From: Chionoecetes opilio
Taxonomy: Eukaryota > Arthropoda > Malacostraca > Decapoda > Majidae
Length of the DNA stretch: 64,000 bases
Reading direction: 5' to 3'
Assembly (NCBI GenBank): GCA_016584305.1
Contig: JACEEZ010011597.1
Coordinates: forward strand, 125,001-189,000
Of this stretch, positions 25,340-37,677 are shown in pieces. Position 1 is the first letter of the stretch, and the number at the start of each line of letters is the position of its first letter. The position numbers and the translations under genes were made by a program. The notes below the pieces were generated by a model, which saw nothing but the letters and a program-made list of their open reading frames with translations, ran no database searches and was not told the DNA's origin.

Positions 25340-26590
25340 GTATGTTGATTATATATAGTACTGTAGCTAACATGGTAAAAATGAGTAATCTTGTTTTATA
25401 CTTGTTATATCCCAAGTTTTATATGTGTTATGATGTCTCAAGTGAATCAAAATGCTACCAAGCTTGGTTATTCTCATCAATCATAAAAATATTTCAGTAA
25501 ATCACCTACTCAAGAAGATTATTGATAGAATGAGTAGGTGAATATAGATAATATAATTCTTGGAAAATTATTACATAAGCTCACTCATCCATATATGGCA
25601 TGAGTTAGAATGCCAGATGTGAAGTGTTATTTGACTGAATGGATAAATAATGGCAGAAATTAATGAGGTTAAATATTTTAGTTCAATTATGTACATGATA
25701 TTATTGTAAAAGATGAAAAAAAGTTGAAAGCTGAGAATGTAATAAACGCGCATCTCACAGACGTGTCAGCTACCCTGAATCCCGCGTCCCCTTGACCACC
25801 CAAGTCAGACAGTGGCCCATGATCAGAGATAGTGAGGATAAAGAGTTTAAAAGTAATGTACAGTGCCTGGTGCAAAATGAGAAGGATGAAGAAAAGTTAT
25901 TGCTTCCATAAAGGCAACACTTATTTCCCGTAAAGATACCTGTTCCAGTAACTCAAAAGATTATTATTTCCGCTACCACTGTGTCATTTACGGACTCTGT
26001 TTTACTTCTTAACACTGTGCGAATATCAGATGACTCATGTATTACTTTTTTAACAAGGAAAGGCATACTTATGAACAATGATATAAACTCAGAATGCATT
26101 ATTAACAAGAGGGCAGCTACAGAGAAGCCAAGGCTTCCAGATTGGCGACAAGCATTAAGCCCAACATTGGCACCTTTATACAGCCAAGCTCTGCGTATTT
26201 TTCAAAGCAAATCAGTCAGGGATACAATCATGAAATTTGTATGACTATATTATTAAACGAGATGATGAAGAAAACAAATTAAAGGTTGAGAATGTTCTAG
26301 AAACATACAACTTACAGTTGGGATTATTCACTACTATCCCACTCTCCCCTGGCTGATTCAGACAGACAGATAGCTAGTGGTTAGAAACAGTGAGGGTAAA
26401 AATAATGATGAGTGTCTGCTGGTACCAAAGTGAGATGTAGAAATATGATTAGCATTTCTCATAGCGGTGCTAGCTGTCTCTCATCAAGATGCTGCCTTCA
26501 TTGACTTAAAAGATGATTTTCCAGCTACTGTCCTGTCACTGACTCTTGCTTTTATTTATATCAGTGGACACGTTACAGATAACACCTATA
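25340..26590 (+). other. Start of the 23.5-kb CUB-c/CUB-d intron
   Basis: Two diverged tandem-like blocks (about 25720-25900 and 26270-26450) share 'AGTGAGG.TAAA' and 'GACAGA/CAGACAG' runs, so an unclassified repeat is likely. No exon found. Confidence 0.45.
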
Positions 26591-26592
26591 TA

Positions 26593-27959
26593 GTAAACCC
26601 TTGTTTTTATGGACCTCTATATAACAAATTTAGGCTTTTAACGAACTTTTTCTGCCAGGCCGATATATGTGGGGATTACCGAAAATGTTCGGTAAATGCA
26701 AGGTTTGGTTCAGCAGTGGGGTGGCTGAAACAGTACACGTGGTCGGTCGGGGGGAGTGAAAACAAAGCCAAAACGGGCGGTGCGCACCGATCAGTCTACC
26801 TTTGTCCGATTGTAAACACCCCTTTCACGATTTCTGCGCCTCCCCACGTATTGTTTCAATTTCCCATGTACATTTAAACCCTCTCTAATTCGAACTAATT
26901 GGGGAAGACCTGGTTAAAAATTAGTCGAAAGTCCGAATTATCCGATGGTTACCTCTATCCCCTCCACACAAAGAACTCACTAAAACATGCAAAACACACA
27001 GACTTGTTACTACCCAAAAAATGGCTGATACTGAAGTCTTGAAGTGCACTACAGTACTACCGGAGACTGAGCACTCAGGGATCATGATAGGGTTTTCAGG
27101 CAAGGGCTGCGTTAAGTAATGCAATGTGAAACGGGTGCACACGGAGGCGCACGGTGTGTCAGCATAGAGTATGCCTAGCGCAAGCCCCTGCCACACTGGG
27201 AGGTGGATCGCTACTGAGTTGCCAGCTCGTGCCACAATAAGGGGGATGAAAGGGAGGTAGGTAGTGTTAAGTAACAGGAACTACCACGTGTAGGTCTCGC
27301 GGCCTCTTGTAGCTTCCTTATGTTTTCTTATTGTCTTTTGTAGGAAACAAAGGGCCCAAAGAAAACCTCTCCTCTTGTGCCTCCTTAATATTTCATTTCC
27401 TGCTGCATAGCTTTGCTGCATCAAACTTCTGCTGCATCAAATACAGGGTTATCAACAAGTTATTCTGCAACAATAAGAGTAGCCACAGAGATTAATTTTG
27501 GCAGCTGCTATCTTGGTAGCAATGTGTATTGGGGAAGCGTTCAGTAGGGAGATTGCGAGGGGGGGGGGGGGGGGTGACCGCTACTGAACGCCACAGTGGG
27601 TCACTCTGGGGATATGTAAGGTAAGGTCTTCAGTGCTTGAGGTGCTAAATTTGTCAGAGGCGATGTGGAGACTGGCTGACGAAGTGGATGGCACAGAGGA
27701 GGTGGAAGATGCTGCAGAAAACTCAGACAATGTGCGCAGGAAGCGCACAATTCGAACTTCATTTTTGGATTATGGAAAGTTGTTGAAAAATTTGAACTGG
27801 ACCTGGAACAGGTCGAACTATCCGAAGTTCGAATCATACGTGGTTCGAATTAGACAGGATTTACTGTATGCAAAAAGTTTGGATCCCTCAGATATAACGG
27901 ACTTTCGCATATAACGTGACCCCTTTCCCCAATTGGTTCGTTAAAGTGACGGTTTACTG
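26593..27959. mobile_element. Tigger-like element (type P8) hosting a P4 insertion
   Basis: The left end AGTAAACCCTTGTTTTTATG and the right end GTGACGGTTTACTG are diverged inverted ends with TA at both sides. 'TATATAACAAATTT' on the left faces 'GATATAACGGAC' near 27892. A P4 element interrupts the middle. Confidence 0.55.
26871..27866. mobile_element. Tigger-like element, type P4
   Basis: The ends carry CCTCTCTAATTCGAACTAAT on the left and TTCGAATTAGACAGGATTTA (reading toward CTG) on the right, with flanking TA. It matches 56274-57174 over most of its length, including a shared run near 27655-27720 and 56975-57050. A G-run (17 G) lies at 27560-27576. Confidence 0.8.
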
Positions 27960-28044
27960 TATTACCTTACTAACAAGGATAGGCATACATTTAGAGAACA
28001 CTAGGATGATAATGCTTAAGGGATGAGATGCTTGGGCTATACTT

Positions 28045-28245
28045 GACGGCCCGTCAGGGTGGCAAGGTTGGTAGAGATGTGAGTTCGCAATGTGCAGCGT
28101 CCCTGTGCATTCGGTCAGCGGTTCGAGTCCGCCTAGTTCATGCTGACGTGGCGGCGCTTTGTATAGTCAATAACCTTGTAGTTGGTACTTGCAAAGTGTC
28201 TAGATAGGATGAAAATCTTATTATCTTATACTTGACGGCACGTTA
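28045..28245 (+). mobile_element. tRNA-derived SINE (S3)
   Basis: Contains a degenerate A box (TTGGTAGAGATGTGAG) and a clear B box (GGTTCGAGTCC at about 28121-28131), followed by non-tRNA body. CTATACTTGACGGC occurs at both edges (about 28036 and 28229), which could be a target duplication. Confidence 0.65.
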
Positions 28246-28589
28246 CTTTCATTGATTTGTCCAAATTAAATATTTGTTGTAGTAGATAATAAAAGAAACA
28301 ACACATGATATTTTGAGTATGATCGGTTTTGTGGTTCTTATATAAAAACAAAAATGTGGCGAAAAAAGGAATATAAAACATATAAATAATTGTTAAACTA
28401 GTTCCCATTATGTCATCCAATTTGTTTGATATTTGGTTGTTTGACTAACCAATACCATAGTTATAATTGGATCTAAAAGTTTTGTAATAAATTTCTCTAA
28501 TATGGAAAAAAAATTATGAATATTTTGTTTTTATCCAATTTCCCGTGAAATATAGAACAAAATGTATACCATTGATGTTTGTAAGTCTA

Positions 28590-29450
28590 GATAAAATCTA
28601 GACTTACAAACGGAGGGATGCCACAGAGCACCTAACTTCTGATCTATCTATAATTTCTGATTGGGGCAAAGCAAACCTCGTTTTATTCAATGCCTCAAAA
28701 ACCCAGTTTCTTCACCTATTTACTCTACATAACTTTCCAGACAAGTATCCCCTCTTCTTCAATGACACTCAACTGTCTCCCTCTTCTACAATGAACATTC
28801 CTGGTCTATCTTATACACATAATCTCGACTGGAAATTTCACATCTCATCTCTTGCTAAATCAGCTTCTAAGAAGTTAGGTGTCTTGTGGTGTCTGCGTCC
28901 ATTTTTTTTTCCCTCCCAGTTGCTTGCTCTGTACAGGTACAGGGACCTTATCTGCTCATGTATGGAATATGCCTCATGTTTGAGGTGGGATCCAATCATA
29001 CAGCTCTCATAAACGGTAGAGTCAAAAGCTTCTTGTCTCATCAACGCCCCCCCCCTCTGACTGTCTGTCTTCAAGTTAAAATTCACAGCCGCAATGTTGT
29101 TTCTCTTGCTATCTTTTACTGTTATTTTCTTGCTCACTGCTATTCTGAACTCGCTAACTGCATGCCTTCCCCCACCTCCCACGGCCTCACTGCATAAGAC
29201 TTTCTTCTTACTCTCATCCCTATTCTGTCCGTCTGCCTAATGCAAGAGTTTACCAGTATCTTCACACTTTCATCCTTTTCACTGGTAAACTCTGGAACTC
29301 TTCCTGTTTCTATTTTTCCTCCTTCCCGCAACTTAAATCCTTTAAAAGAGGAGTGTCAAGAAAATAAATTGGCCCACCATTTTCATGAACCTTTTACTAT
29401 CTTCTTCATAGGGACTGGCAGCTAGCGGGCTTATTGTTATTGCTTTTTTT
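28590..29450 (+). mobile_element. Jockey-like LINE, 3' part of ORF2 and 3' end
   Basis: Frames give reverse-transcriptase C-terminal pieces: LFNASKTQFLHLF near 28690, MNIPGLSYTHNLDWKFHISS near 28800, LAKSASKKLGVLW near 28853, then FTGKLWNSLP-like sequence near 29285 in another frame. It ends with GGGACTGGCAGCTAGCGGGC and an A/T-rich tail at 29430-29460. 5' truncated, several frameshifts. 3' relatives lie at 36060-36520 and 8615-8775. Confidence 0.85.
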
Positions 29451-29489
29451 TTTTTTTTTTACTCCCTTCGTCAGTCACATGATGTAAAC

Positions 29490-29520
29490 AAATTATATAT
29501 ATATATATATATATATATAC

Positions 29521-29555
<35 letters not shown>

Positions 29556-29590
29556 TATATATATATATATAAAATTATATATATACATAT
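29490..29590. repeat. (TA)n microsatellite
   Basis: TA array immediately before a TA-targeting DNA element. Confidence 0.93.
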
Positions 29591-29591
29591 A

Positions 29592-32318
29592 CCGTATTTG
29601 CCGGCGCATAAGACGCACCTCCGCATAAGACGCACCCCTATTTTACAAGGAGGTTTTGAGAGAAAAAAATATATTGGGGTTTTTGAAATTTTTTTTTTTT
29701 TTTGTAAATTTAGCAGATGTTTTTAAAAAAAAAAAAAAGGATCAGAGGGGAAAGAAAATATTGGGAGCAGTACCTAAATACAATTTTCCTGTGCAGTGAA
29801 TGTGAATAAAAAAATCAACATCAAAATGTAAAGGGAATGACGGGGAAACCAAAAATCGGCCATAAATATAATAATTGCAGGATGCCCCCAGAATTGATAT
29901 TTTAATATTATTACCTATACATAAGCTTAATTTAATGTTGGGTAGCTTTGTTGTTTTTTCTCTATGTGTTAGATTGTGGAAAATTTGCAGTTAATATTAG
30001 TATTATTTGGTAGGGGGTTTTTCAAAAGTCCGGACTCTACTCATCATCGGTAGTTTCTTCCACTCTGAGTATTTTGACCCCATTTCCCATGGGCGCAATG
30101 AATAAAAAAGGCATTACACATAGTACCGAAAATTCACCGTTTTTTTCAGCCAGAAAGTTAAGTTAGGTTTAAATCAGATTAGGTTAGGGTTGGGTTGGGT
30201 TTTGGGTGGGGTTTTGGGTTTTAGTAACGTTATAAAAAAAAACGAAAAATTTCCCATAATATGGCAGTGGAAGCGGAGCAATGTTTGCGGGGCGGCCCTG
30301 GGGGGGCAGGTTCCCCCCCCCCCCCCCCAACACTTTAAAAACAAACATTGTTTTCTGAAAAAAAACGAGAGCCAGATTAATTCAAAACACATAAAAAACT
30401 ATTCAGGAGGACTAAGTTTGGGCCCTGAAATCGGGGGTTTGTCCAAAAAAAAAATCACAAGTTTTTGGGTAACACTGAAGGGTAACCATCTCTACCTTTT
30501 TATTGTTAAAATTTGGGAAAGGGCACTATTGGGGATACAATATTTCCCCGGTTTCACCAAAAATCTTATCAAGTCGCGAGGGTTGATTAGTTTTCTTCAG
30601 GAAGGAAAAGGGTGAAGGGGGTTACACTCTGAAATCACGGCAGCGTTCCGTCAGCCGTCCCTTTGTATTACACTTTTCGTCAGGGTTTTCCGCATTTTCG
30701 GCAGTCCTGCGACCCTCTAAGCAAAAACATGGTGCCAAAAAGGGCTATGTTTGAAGAAATTTGCATTAAAGCACTTTTTTGGATGAAGAAGAGGGTTGAA
30801 CTCAAAAAGACACGTTTTGGGTACATAAACCCTTAAAAATACAAATATCAGCAGGCACAGTCTCTTACTTTTAAAAATTCTTCCCCAAAACCCGTTACGT
30901 GACGGGACGGGATGTATTGGACCCTGAGGGCGGCGCCCGTTTATTTTAACATCTTTTTTTTTGAATGTAAAAAAATTTAACGGATGTGATGAGACGGTGC
31001 CGTGTCACCATGATGGTATGGTGTGATTGGGCCTTGAGGCGGACGGTTTTTGCTGTGATGGTCTTGGTCTTGGTGTACGTGGGGAAGACTTGTCCACAGG
31101 TAAGTTGCACCTTTTTACTAGCACTTTCACTTTTTTCCTTATCCGTAGAGGTACAGGGGTAGGATTGGGGGGGCAAGGTGGTAAAAAAGGCCTATGATGT
31201 TCCTTCCCCCCCTTGCTTACCACTGTAGCTCGCTAAACACACTGCACATACACACCTGCAGGCCTTAGGGCCACCCCCCCGTCTGGACCAGGATTAGAGG
31301 CCCGAGGGTGACCTGACCTGACCTTTTTGTCCCCCCACACAACTGAAACATCAGCCAGGTAATTCAGTCGCCCATAGACACACACCCCGGCAACTCTTGT
31401 CCCCCACTTTGTACAATGACTCGCTTTTCAAAAAACTAAAAAGGGCCACGACGCCCTTCTCCATCCTTGTTGTAAGAAAGACTCCCCAAAGATACACACC
31501 TTCCTCTCCCCGCTCCCCTCCTTCAAAAAAACTTTAAACGCTCTTTTTCATATTCTATTATCAACAATATATTCCAGCGAAAAAAACCCTCCCACTTTTT
31601 GCTTCCTTCATCTCTCCTTCAACTGTTGTGTCAATTTGTGTGGCCCCGAGTCGAAAAGGGGGTTTTAATTTGGCGACCGTCACACCCCTTTCAAATAAAA
31701 CTTAAACGCTTTTTGTTTCACTATTCTATTTATCAACAATCTTTTCAGCGAAAATAACAAAAAATTTTTTGCTCCCTTCTATCATCTCCTTCCAATGTTG
31801 TGTAACTTGTGGGGCCCCGAGTGAATGCGGGTTAATTAAGGCGACACTAATATGCGGGATGTTTGTCTTTTCCGGGGTGCGGGGGGGAGTCGAGCGGTAA
31901 TGACCCAGGTGGGTGGCGGAGGGCGTCCCCGAGTAAAGTATCCCGGGGTGAAGCGCAAAACTGAGATATCAGACGTTTTTAAATGGAGAGCCAGCAGCGG
32001 TGTTGGATATATTTTACATCTGACACGCCATCTTGGAGCAGCAATAGCTATCTTGTTGCCCCAGCTCTTATTTTCTTTTTAAACTCCAACCTTTTCTTAG
32101 TTTTATGCATTACTTTTTGATAACACAGTTAAAATTTGTGCTCGTAAAACTACCTTAACCCCCAACCAGATAACCCAGCCCCTTTAGTAATACACCCCCG
32201 GTGTTTATTCTCTGCCCGACCTCTCATCCCTAATAGGGCCGCTTTAGACGCAGGCGAATTTTGCTTTCCCTTTTTTAAAGGGAAAAAAAAACTGCGTCTT
32301 ATGCGCCGGCAAATACGG
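29592..32318. mobile_element. TA-flanked DNA element, type P9, about 2.7 kb
   Basis: Perfect inverted ends of about 26 bases start CCGTATTTGCCGGCGCATAA on the left and are mirrored at 32293-32318; TA borders both sides. The inside has no continuous transposase and many homopolymer irregularities. A smaller element with related ends is at 38407-39259. Confidence 0.8.
31514..31851. repeat. Two-unit tandem duplication, about 168 bp per unit
   Basis: Units at about 31514-31682 and 31683-31851 share ACTTTAAACGC, TATCAACAAT, TTCAGCGAAAA and GGCCCCGAGT in the same order. It lies inside the P9 element. Confidence 0.7.
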
Positions 32319-32327
32319 TAATCAGGG

Positions 32328-32707
32328 AATTTTTTTTTTTTTCTCTTTTTTTTTTTTTTACATTTGTGCCATAGCGCCTGTGGGCCGTGGTGACCCAGGG
32401 GTCGGGTGGTAGGCTCTGGAGGTTCATGAGGGCTTGATTGGGTTGGTCCTCGCCCGTGGTGGGGCAGGGGAGGATTTTTATAGGACGCCAGATCGGAAAA
32501 AAGATCATGGGGGCATGATCATGCCGCCCCACCGGGGTTTCCCTGAGCATCACAATGAAGGTAGGTTAATGGGGCAGGGCAGTGGGGTTTTTTTAGGGCC
32601 CCTTTGACGGGTACAGAAAGGTTTTTGGGGGTTTTTGTCAGGGATCGAACTCAGGGCACCAAGAACGCCATGGAGACGCTTAACCACTCTCTAACCGCCT
32701 CCCCCCA
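32328..32707 (-). mobile_element. tRNA-derived SINE (S1), decayed
   Basis: The T-rich start at 32328-32360 is the tail; the body runs through CTCGCCCGTGGTGG; the tRNA-like head at 32640-32700 has the B box (reverse complement of GGATCGAACTC) and a degenerate A box. Same family as copies at 36.9, 40.4, 49.2 and 62.6 kb. Confidence 0.75.
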
Positions 32708-34867
32708 TGACACAATAAGAAAAGAAAATCATCTTAAAGTTTTCTTGTGATTATTATATGAAATGTATATAATAATACTGTCTTACTTATTGAATGATAT
32801 CCAACATAAATCCTTGCTCCGAATGCAAGCCCTTCGAAAAGGGAGCTCATAAAAAAGTGTTACTACAGTAAGCCCTCGCTTTAACAAACCAAAATTTGGG
32901 GGAAGGAGGTGACCCTTATATCCCAAAATCCCATATACCAAGGGATCCAAATTCCCCCCTTAAAAATCTTTGTTCATTAACAGGTGAAAATCGCTATTTC
33001 TGACCATTTTTTGTTAGTTAGATTTCGCATCTAATGAGTACAAGTACCCCAAAAACTTATTACATGTGAATTTTAGAGCGATACATAATAAACAATTGGG
33101 CATATACGGGGAAAATTTTAATAGGTAAAACAATTTTGATGGAACCCCTATTTTTTACCTTATTTTCACTCATTTTTAAGTATTGGCATTAAGTTAAGTC
33201 ATAGAATAACATAGTATATAAAAAATAAAATGAAAGAAAGTGGCTAATTCACCTGTGAGTGATGAATGACATGAATGAAAGGGGAAAAACAATAGGGGGG
33301 AAGGTGAGGGAGAAATGGAGGCTACGGGGTGCTCTCCCCCCTCCTCTCCCCACCCCACTACCCTCCTTACTTCACACTGCCCCTAAACCACCGCCCCAAA
33401 AACAAACAGATGTGATTTTAGACCACTTTAGGGGATCGTCATTAGGAAATTTAAATACCCTAAATTTGTATTTTTTTTAATACTATCGGCTATAAATCGA
33501 CATAATATGACCGCCGGTCATGCATGTGTGAAAATTTAGTTTTCTGTTCAAGCAATAGTACATATTGATAAAAGAAGAACCCATGCTGAACTTTTTGGGA
33601 AATGTCTCGAGGTGAACACAGAACCCTGACAAAAAATTTCCATTCATAGAATGGGCAAAAAAATTTAAAGACAAAATTTTCATAGGTGTTTGGTTCTGTC
33701 CCCCATTTACAGTTTGGAATACATATTTTGGGTACGAAGCTGCACATCTGGAGGGAGTAGGGAGAAAGAAGGGGTAGACAGTAAGAACCTCCGCCATGGT
33801 GAAATAATCATGGGGACAGTGGGGCCAAAAAAAAAAGTGACATTTCAAGTTTCATTAAAAAGAGATAAAGGGATAATTAAAACACTACAAATACTTTAAA
33901 AGGGTTTTATTATAGAAAAAATGGAAAAAATTAAAAAAGGAATATAAATTAATATTTTGGTCAATTTTCCCTTTAAACCTTTATGACCCGCCTCATCCTC
34001 CGTGCATGGAATCAGGAATCAATCATGGATTTCCCCAGCAATTTGATAAAAGAGACCCCCGTTCGTTTTGGTGAGGGCCCTGGCCTTGTCCTCTCCCGTC
34101 ATATGCTTCGAACCCATCCTCGACAATGTGGGCGGTGTGGGTGGGGGGGGCAAAAAGTACGTGCGCAGGGGAAAAGATGTGGCTGAGGGTGGGGCGGACC
34201 TCCCCACGTCAAAGTCGGCTCACACGAATGCGAGTGCACACACCGTCTTACTAACCAAGTATATGCCGAGTACGATAAAACTGTTAAAAATTAACCCCCG
34301 TTATGAAACAAAGAAAATAATGTTAATATTTTTCCCTGTACATTTTTTTTGCGCAAAAAAAAAGTCACATTTTTTGCGCCCATGTACTTACGGGGGGTTT
34401 AGGGGGGGCTGCGAAATTTATAGAAATTTCCCGTGTCCTCTCGTCCTATCCCCTTTGGTCTCAGAAAAACAAAAAATGCTGCGCCTGACTCTAAAGACAA
34501 CTCCTCTTCTACTCACACTAAACATGCACTTATATCCCCACACTATTTCACTACAAAATTTTATAATGGCTCCCTACCTCCTCGGGGCCCTAAGGGGGGG
34601 GAAACCCTAAATATCTCCACCCACTTAACGGTGAGACTCAGGGTCTGATACTCCTTAACATTCTCTCCTTAAACTTTGCAACATTCCGGCTTAGATCTAA
34701 CTTTCAAATTTTGGAAAATTATTTTCTCCCTTAAAAAACCCCATCTTCTTTTCCCACCGAAACCCAGTTGTCTGTGAGCACTACACTTTCTGCTCTTCTT
34801 ACTATCTTTTTTCTTTTTTTCAATCCCCAAACTGGCGTTTCGTATAAGTGCCCAATTGAATTTGCCG
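32708..34867. other. Repeat-rich intron sequence, unassigned
   Basis: At 32874 a likely left end of another pogo-like element is seen (CAGTAAGCCCTCGCTTTAAC), but no mirror end was found. The remainder has short open frames on both strands and irregular homopolymers; no gene is supported. Confidence 0.4.
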
Positions 34868-35955
34868 TCATGGCGAGGCGGATAATCAATGTTTAAATTT
34901 TTTCTTCAACATTTCAACAAGGGACGGATCGCGGAACACAACCCCTCACTGCAAAAGGCAAAACAAAAATGTGTGGTTTTTTTGACGGGCTCAGAAACTC
35001 CCCTACTACGCCACCTTGGTGGGGAACAATGCATTGGTCAATTTAGAGGGGACCTAAAAACGAGCCAATGCATTGTGCCGCCCACACGAGTGGCGTAGTA
35101 GGCGGACTTTTGAGCCTGTCAAGAAAACCACAGTGTTTTTGTCTTGCCGTTTAGGGAGGGGGTTTTGTTCCCCGATCCGCCCCCTTGTGTCCCTCTCGAT
35201 TGCACCGCCCTCCCTTTAAGCCCCCGTGTTGTCAATATGGGAAAATAAGGATTTTTGTGCAGAAACCATTGAAGGATCATTGCCTAAAAAAATTGGGTTT
35301 TTTGAAAAACAGAGGCAATCCCGAACAAAATTTGGGGTGTGTCCAAGGAGGCCAATCTGGGGCAGGGTTTTTACCAGAAAGGCAGCCAAAACCCCTACCT
35401 CACAGAACAATCACCAAAAAATTTGGGGTTGCTTTTTTTTAATTTTTCCTTGCTGTCCAAAAGTGGGTTAGATTCAATTCACGCTTTAAATAGTCTGGAA
35501 CGAGAAATCTGTCTTCTAGGGCTTGCCAGGCCCCTTTTTTGTGGGTAGGGGGTTTTTGTGGCCGCCTTCCTGGTCGAACGGCAACCCCGGTGACACAAAA
35601 TTGGGGCACACGGGAATTTGTTTGGAGATTGCCTTTTTTGCTTACCGATTTTTTTAGGGCAATGATCTGGCAATGATTTTTCACAAAATCCTTTTTCTTG
35701 CCCATTCGACAACACAAGGGGGCTTAAAGGGAGCGGGGGTGCAAGTGAGAGGAGTACAAAGGGATGGGTCACGGAAAAACAAACCTCCCTACACCGGCAA
35801 GAAAACAACTGACTGTGGTTTCCTTGGCGGGCTCAGAAGCTCCGCCTACTATGCCACTCTGTGTAGGCGGCACAATGCATTGGCTCGATTTTAGGTCCCT
35901 CTTAATGTTGAAGCAAATTTTGACATATTATTAGTCCGCCTCACCTTGGGCGGAC
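34868..35955. mobile_element. Foldback element with nested palindromes, about 1.1 kb
   Basis: The outer arms face each other (GCGAGGCGGATAAT... at 34873 against ATTAGTCCGCCTC at 35930), and the match continues inward (GAAAATAAGGATTTTTGTGC near 35240 against the mirror near 35690). The left half carries its own palindrome centred near 35050 (CAATGCATTG on both sides). No transposase seen; superfamily unknown. Confidence 0.7.
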
Positions 35956-36059
35956 TAATTTAATGTCGAGCACTGTATGTACGCAACGACATCATTGGCT
36001 CACATACCCACGGTCTTGAATCTTACAAATTTTCTACCATCTGGCTTCGACTTCAATGT

Positions 36060-36520
36060 CACTCTCTCACTAAATTTATCTGTGCTGTATATCTCTCACC
36101 TAACTTAGACCATAGCTTCTCTTGCTATCTTCTACCATTGTTTTCATGCTCACTGCTCTTCTGAACTTGCTAACTGTATGCCTCCCCCCCTCCTGTGGCC
36201 TTGCTGCACAAGACTTTCTACTCATTCTCATCCCTATTCTGTTCATCTTCCTGATGCAAGAGTAAAAAAAAATCTTTACTCTTTCATCTCTCACTTGTAA
36301 CCTCTGGAACTCTCTTCCTGTTTCTATTTCCCACCTTCCTACAACTTAAATTTTTTCATGAGAGGAGTGACAAGACACCTCTCTAACTTAATTAGCCCAC
36401 CCCCATTTCTTTATTCTCTTACTGTCTTCTTTATAGGGACTGGCAACTAAGCGGGCTTTTTGTTACCTCTTCTTTTTGTGCCCTTGGCCAGTCCTTTGTG
36501 ATTTAAAAACAAAAAGAACA
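36060..36520 (+). mobile_element. Jockey-like LINE 3' end
   Basis: Parallels 29090-29450 (for example CTTCTTTATAGGGACTGGCA) and ends with an A-rich tail near 36505-36530. Only the last part of ORF2, frameshifted, plus the 3' UTR remain. Confidence 0.8.
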
Positions 36521-36867
36521 ACAACAACAACATGTCATCAAGATAAACAACAACCAGTCCTACCATCAAACAACTACAGATGCAAAATAAATATCGCCCC
36601 TCCTCAAGAACACAAACCAGGAAACGAAAACTTCCAACCGAAGTATGTACTATCTGAGGAATATGTACAATCCTGGTAGACACTGAGGCATATAAATAAT
36701 CCTGTTGATAGAATGTTCAAAACCTGGCAATAGTGAGTAGGGTGGTGCCCTATGATACCTTATCAAACCCAACACCAACACCATGCAATATAATGGAAAG
36801 GGACCAGGTACTATGAACAAAAACCTTTTGACGCTCGTTCCTGAAAACACTTAAGTTTTCTCACATA
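36521..36867. other. Intron sequence without recognised features
   Basis: Between a LINE tail and a SINE; no coding or repeat signature recognised. Confidence 0.5.
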
Positions 36868-37061
36868 TTTTTTTTTTTTTTTTTTAACGTTCGTGCCTAT
36901 AGCGCCTGTAGGCAGTGGTGATCCAGGGCTCGGATGGTAGTCTCTGGAGGTTCACTTGAGGGCTGTGATAGTTGGTCCTTGCCCGTGGTGGCGCAGGCAG
37001 GATTTTTATAGTGACGCCTGTGATTAGAGGCTCATGCCGCCCCCCTGTGTCCTCCGATGCA
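36868..37061 (-). mobile_element. SINE S1, truncated before its tRNA head
   Basis: The T-rich tail (36869-36886) and body match the S1 family up to CCTCCGATGCA, where a hAT-like element begins. The head is missing on the far side. Confidence 0.75.
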
Positions 37062-37069
37062 CATATAAC

Positions 37070-37669
37070 CATAGGTGGGCGTTATCGCGATAAATTATTG
37101 CGATAACGATATCGGGTTATCGGTTATCCGAGATTTTTTTTCCCCGCGTTATCGATTCATCGGTATCGCCGATACTTTTGGTTCCAAACTAGCGATAATC
37201 GATAATTTTATTTTTTGGTTCCAGTTTAGCACAGGGGTGAGCCGCGCGTGCCTTGGAGGCAGAAATAGGTAGGTCCGAGCTGGGAACCGAACAACGGTCT
37301 AAACCCAGCTAACCGTCTTGACGTCTTCTCAAAACGTTCGCTCAGCTTCAGTCTCTCACCAGCTGTCGGACAGGGAGGTGTTGCTTCTGCCCGCTCCCGG
37401 TTTTATGCGTTCTTTGATGATTTTTATCCCTATGTTCCCGTGCTTCTTCCGTTCTAATTTCTTGTGCACGTGTAAGATTTTTTATTTAAAATATCAATAT
37501 CGTTATCACTAGTATCAGAATTTTGGATTTATCGATTTATCGGTTATCGCCTTATCGGGCGATAAATTTATCGCCAGTTATCGATATTTTATCGGTTATC
37601 GCCAATAAGGTTATCGTTATCGATTTATCGGTTATCGGATACATTTTTTCTTTATCGCGCCCACCTATG
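37070..37669. mobile_element. hAT-like element built of TTATCG/CGATAA motifs, with 8-bp target duplication
   Basis: The ends are CATAGGTGGGCG and CGCCCACCTATG, flanked by identical 8-mers CATATAAC at 37062-37069 and 37670-37677. An 8-bp duplication is the hAT signature. The subterminal 100-150 bases on both sides are dense in TTATCG and its complement, a likely transposase-binding array. Length is 600 bp, with no transposase. Confidence 0.9.
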
Positions 37670-37677
37670 CATATAAC

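Noticed and set aside
28060..28140. A functional tRNA gene (clear B box); likewise 48690-48757, 57815-57885, 61730-61800, 62838-62900
   Set aside because: Each is attached to a SINE body, and cloverleaf pairing is degraded; they are SINE heads.
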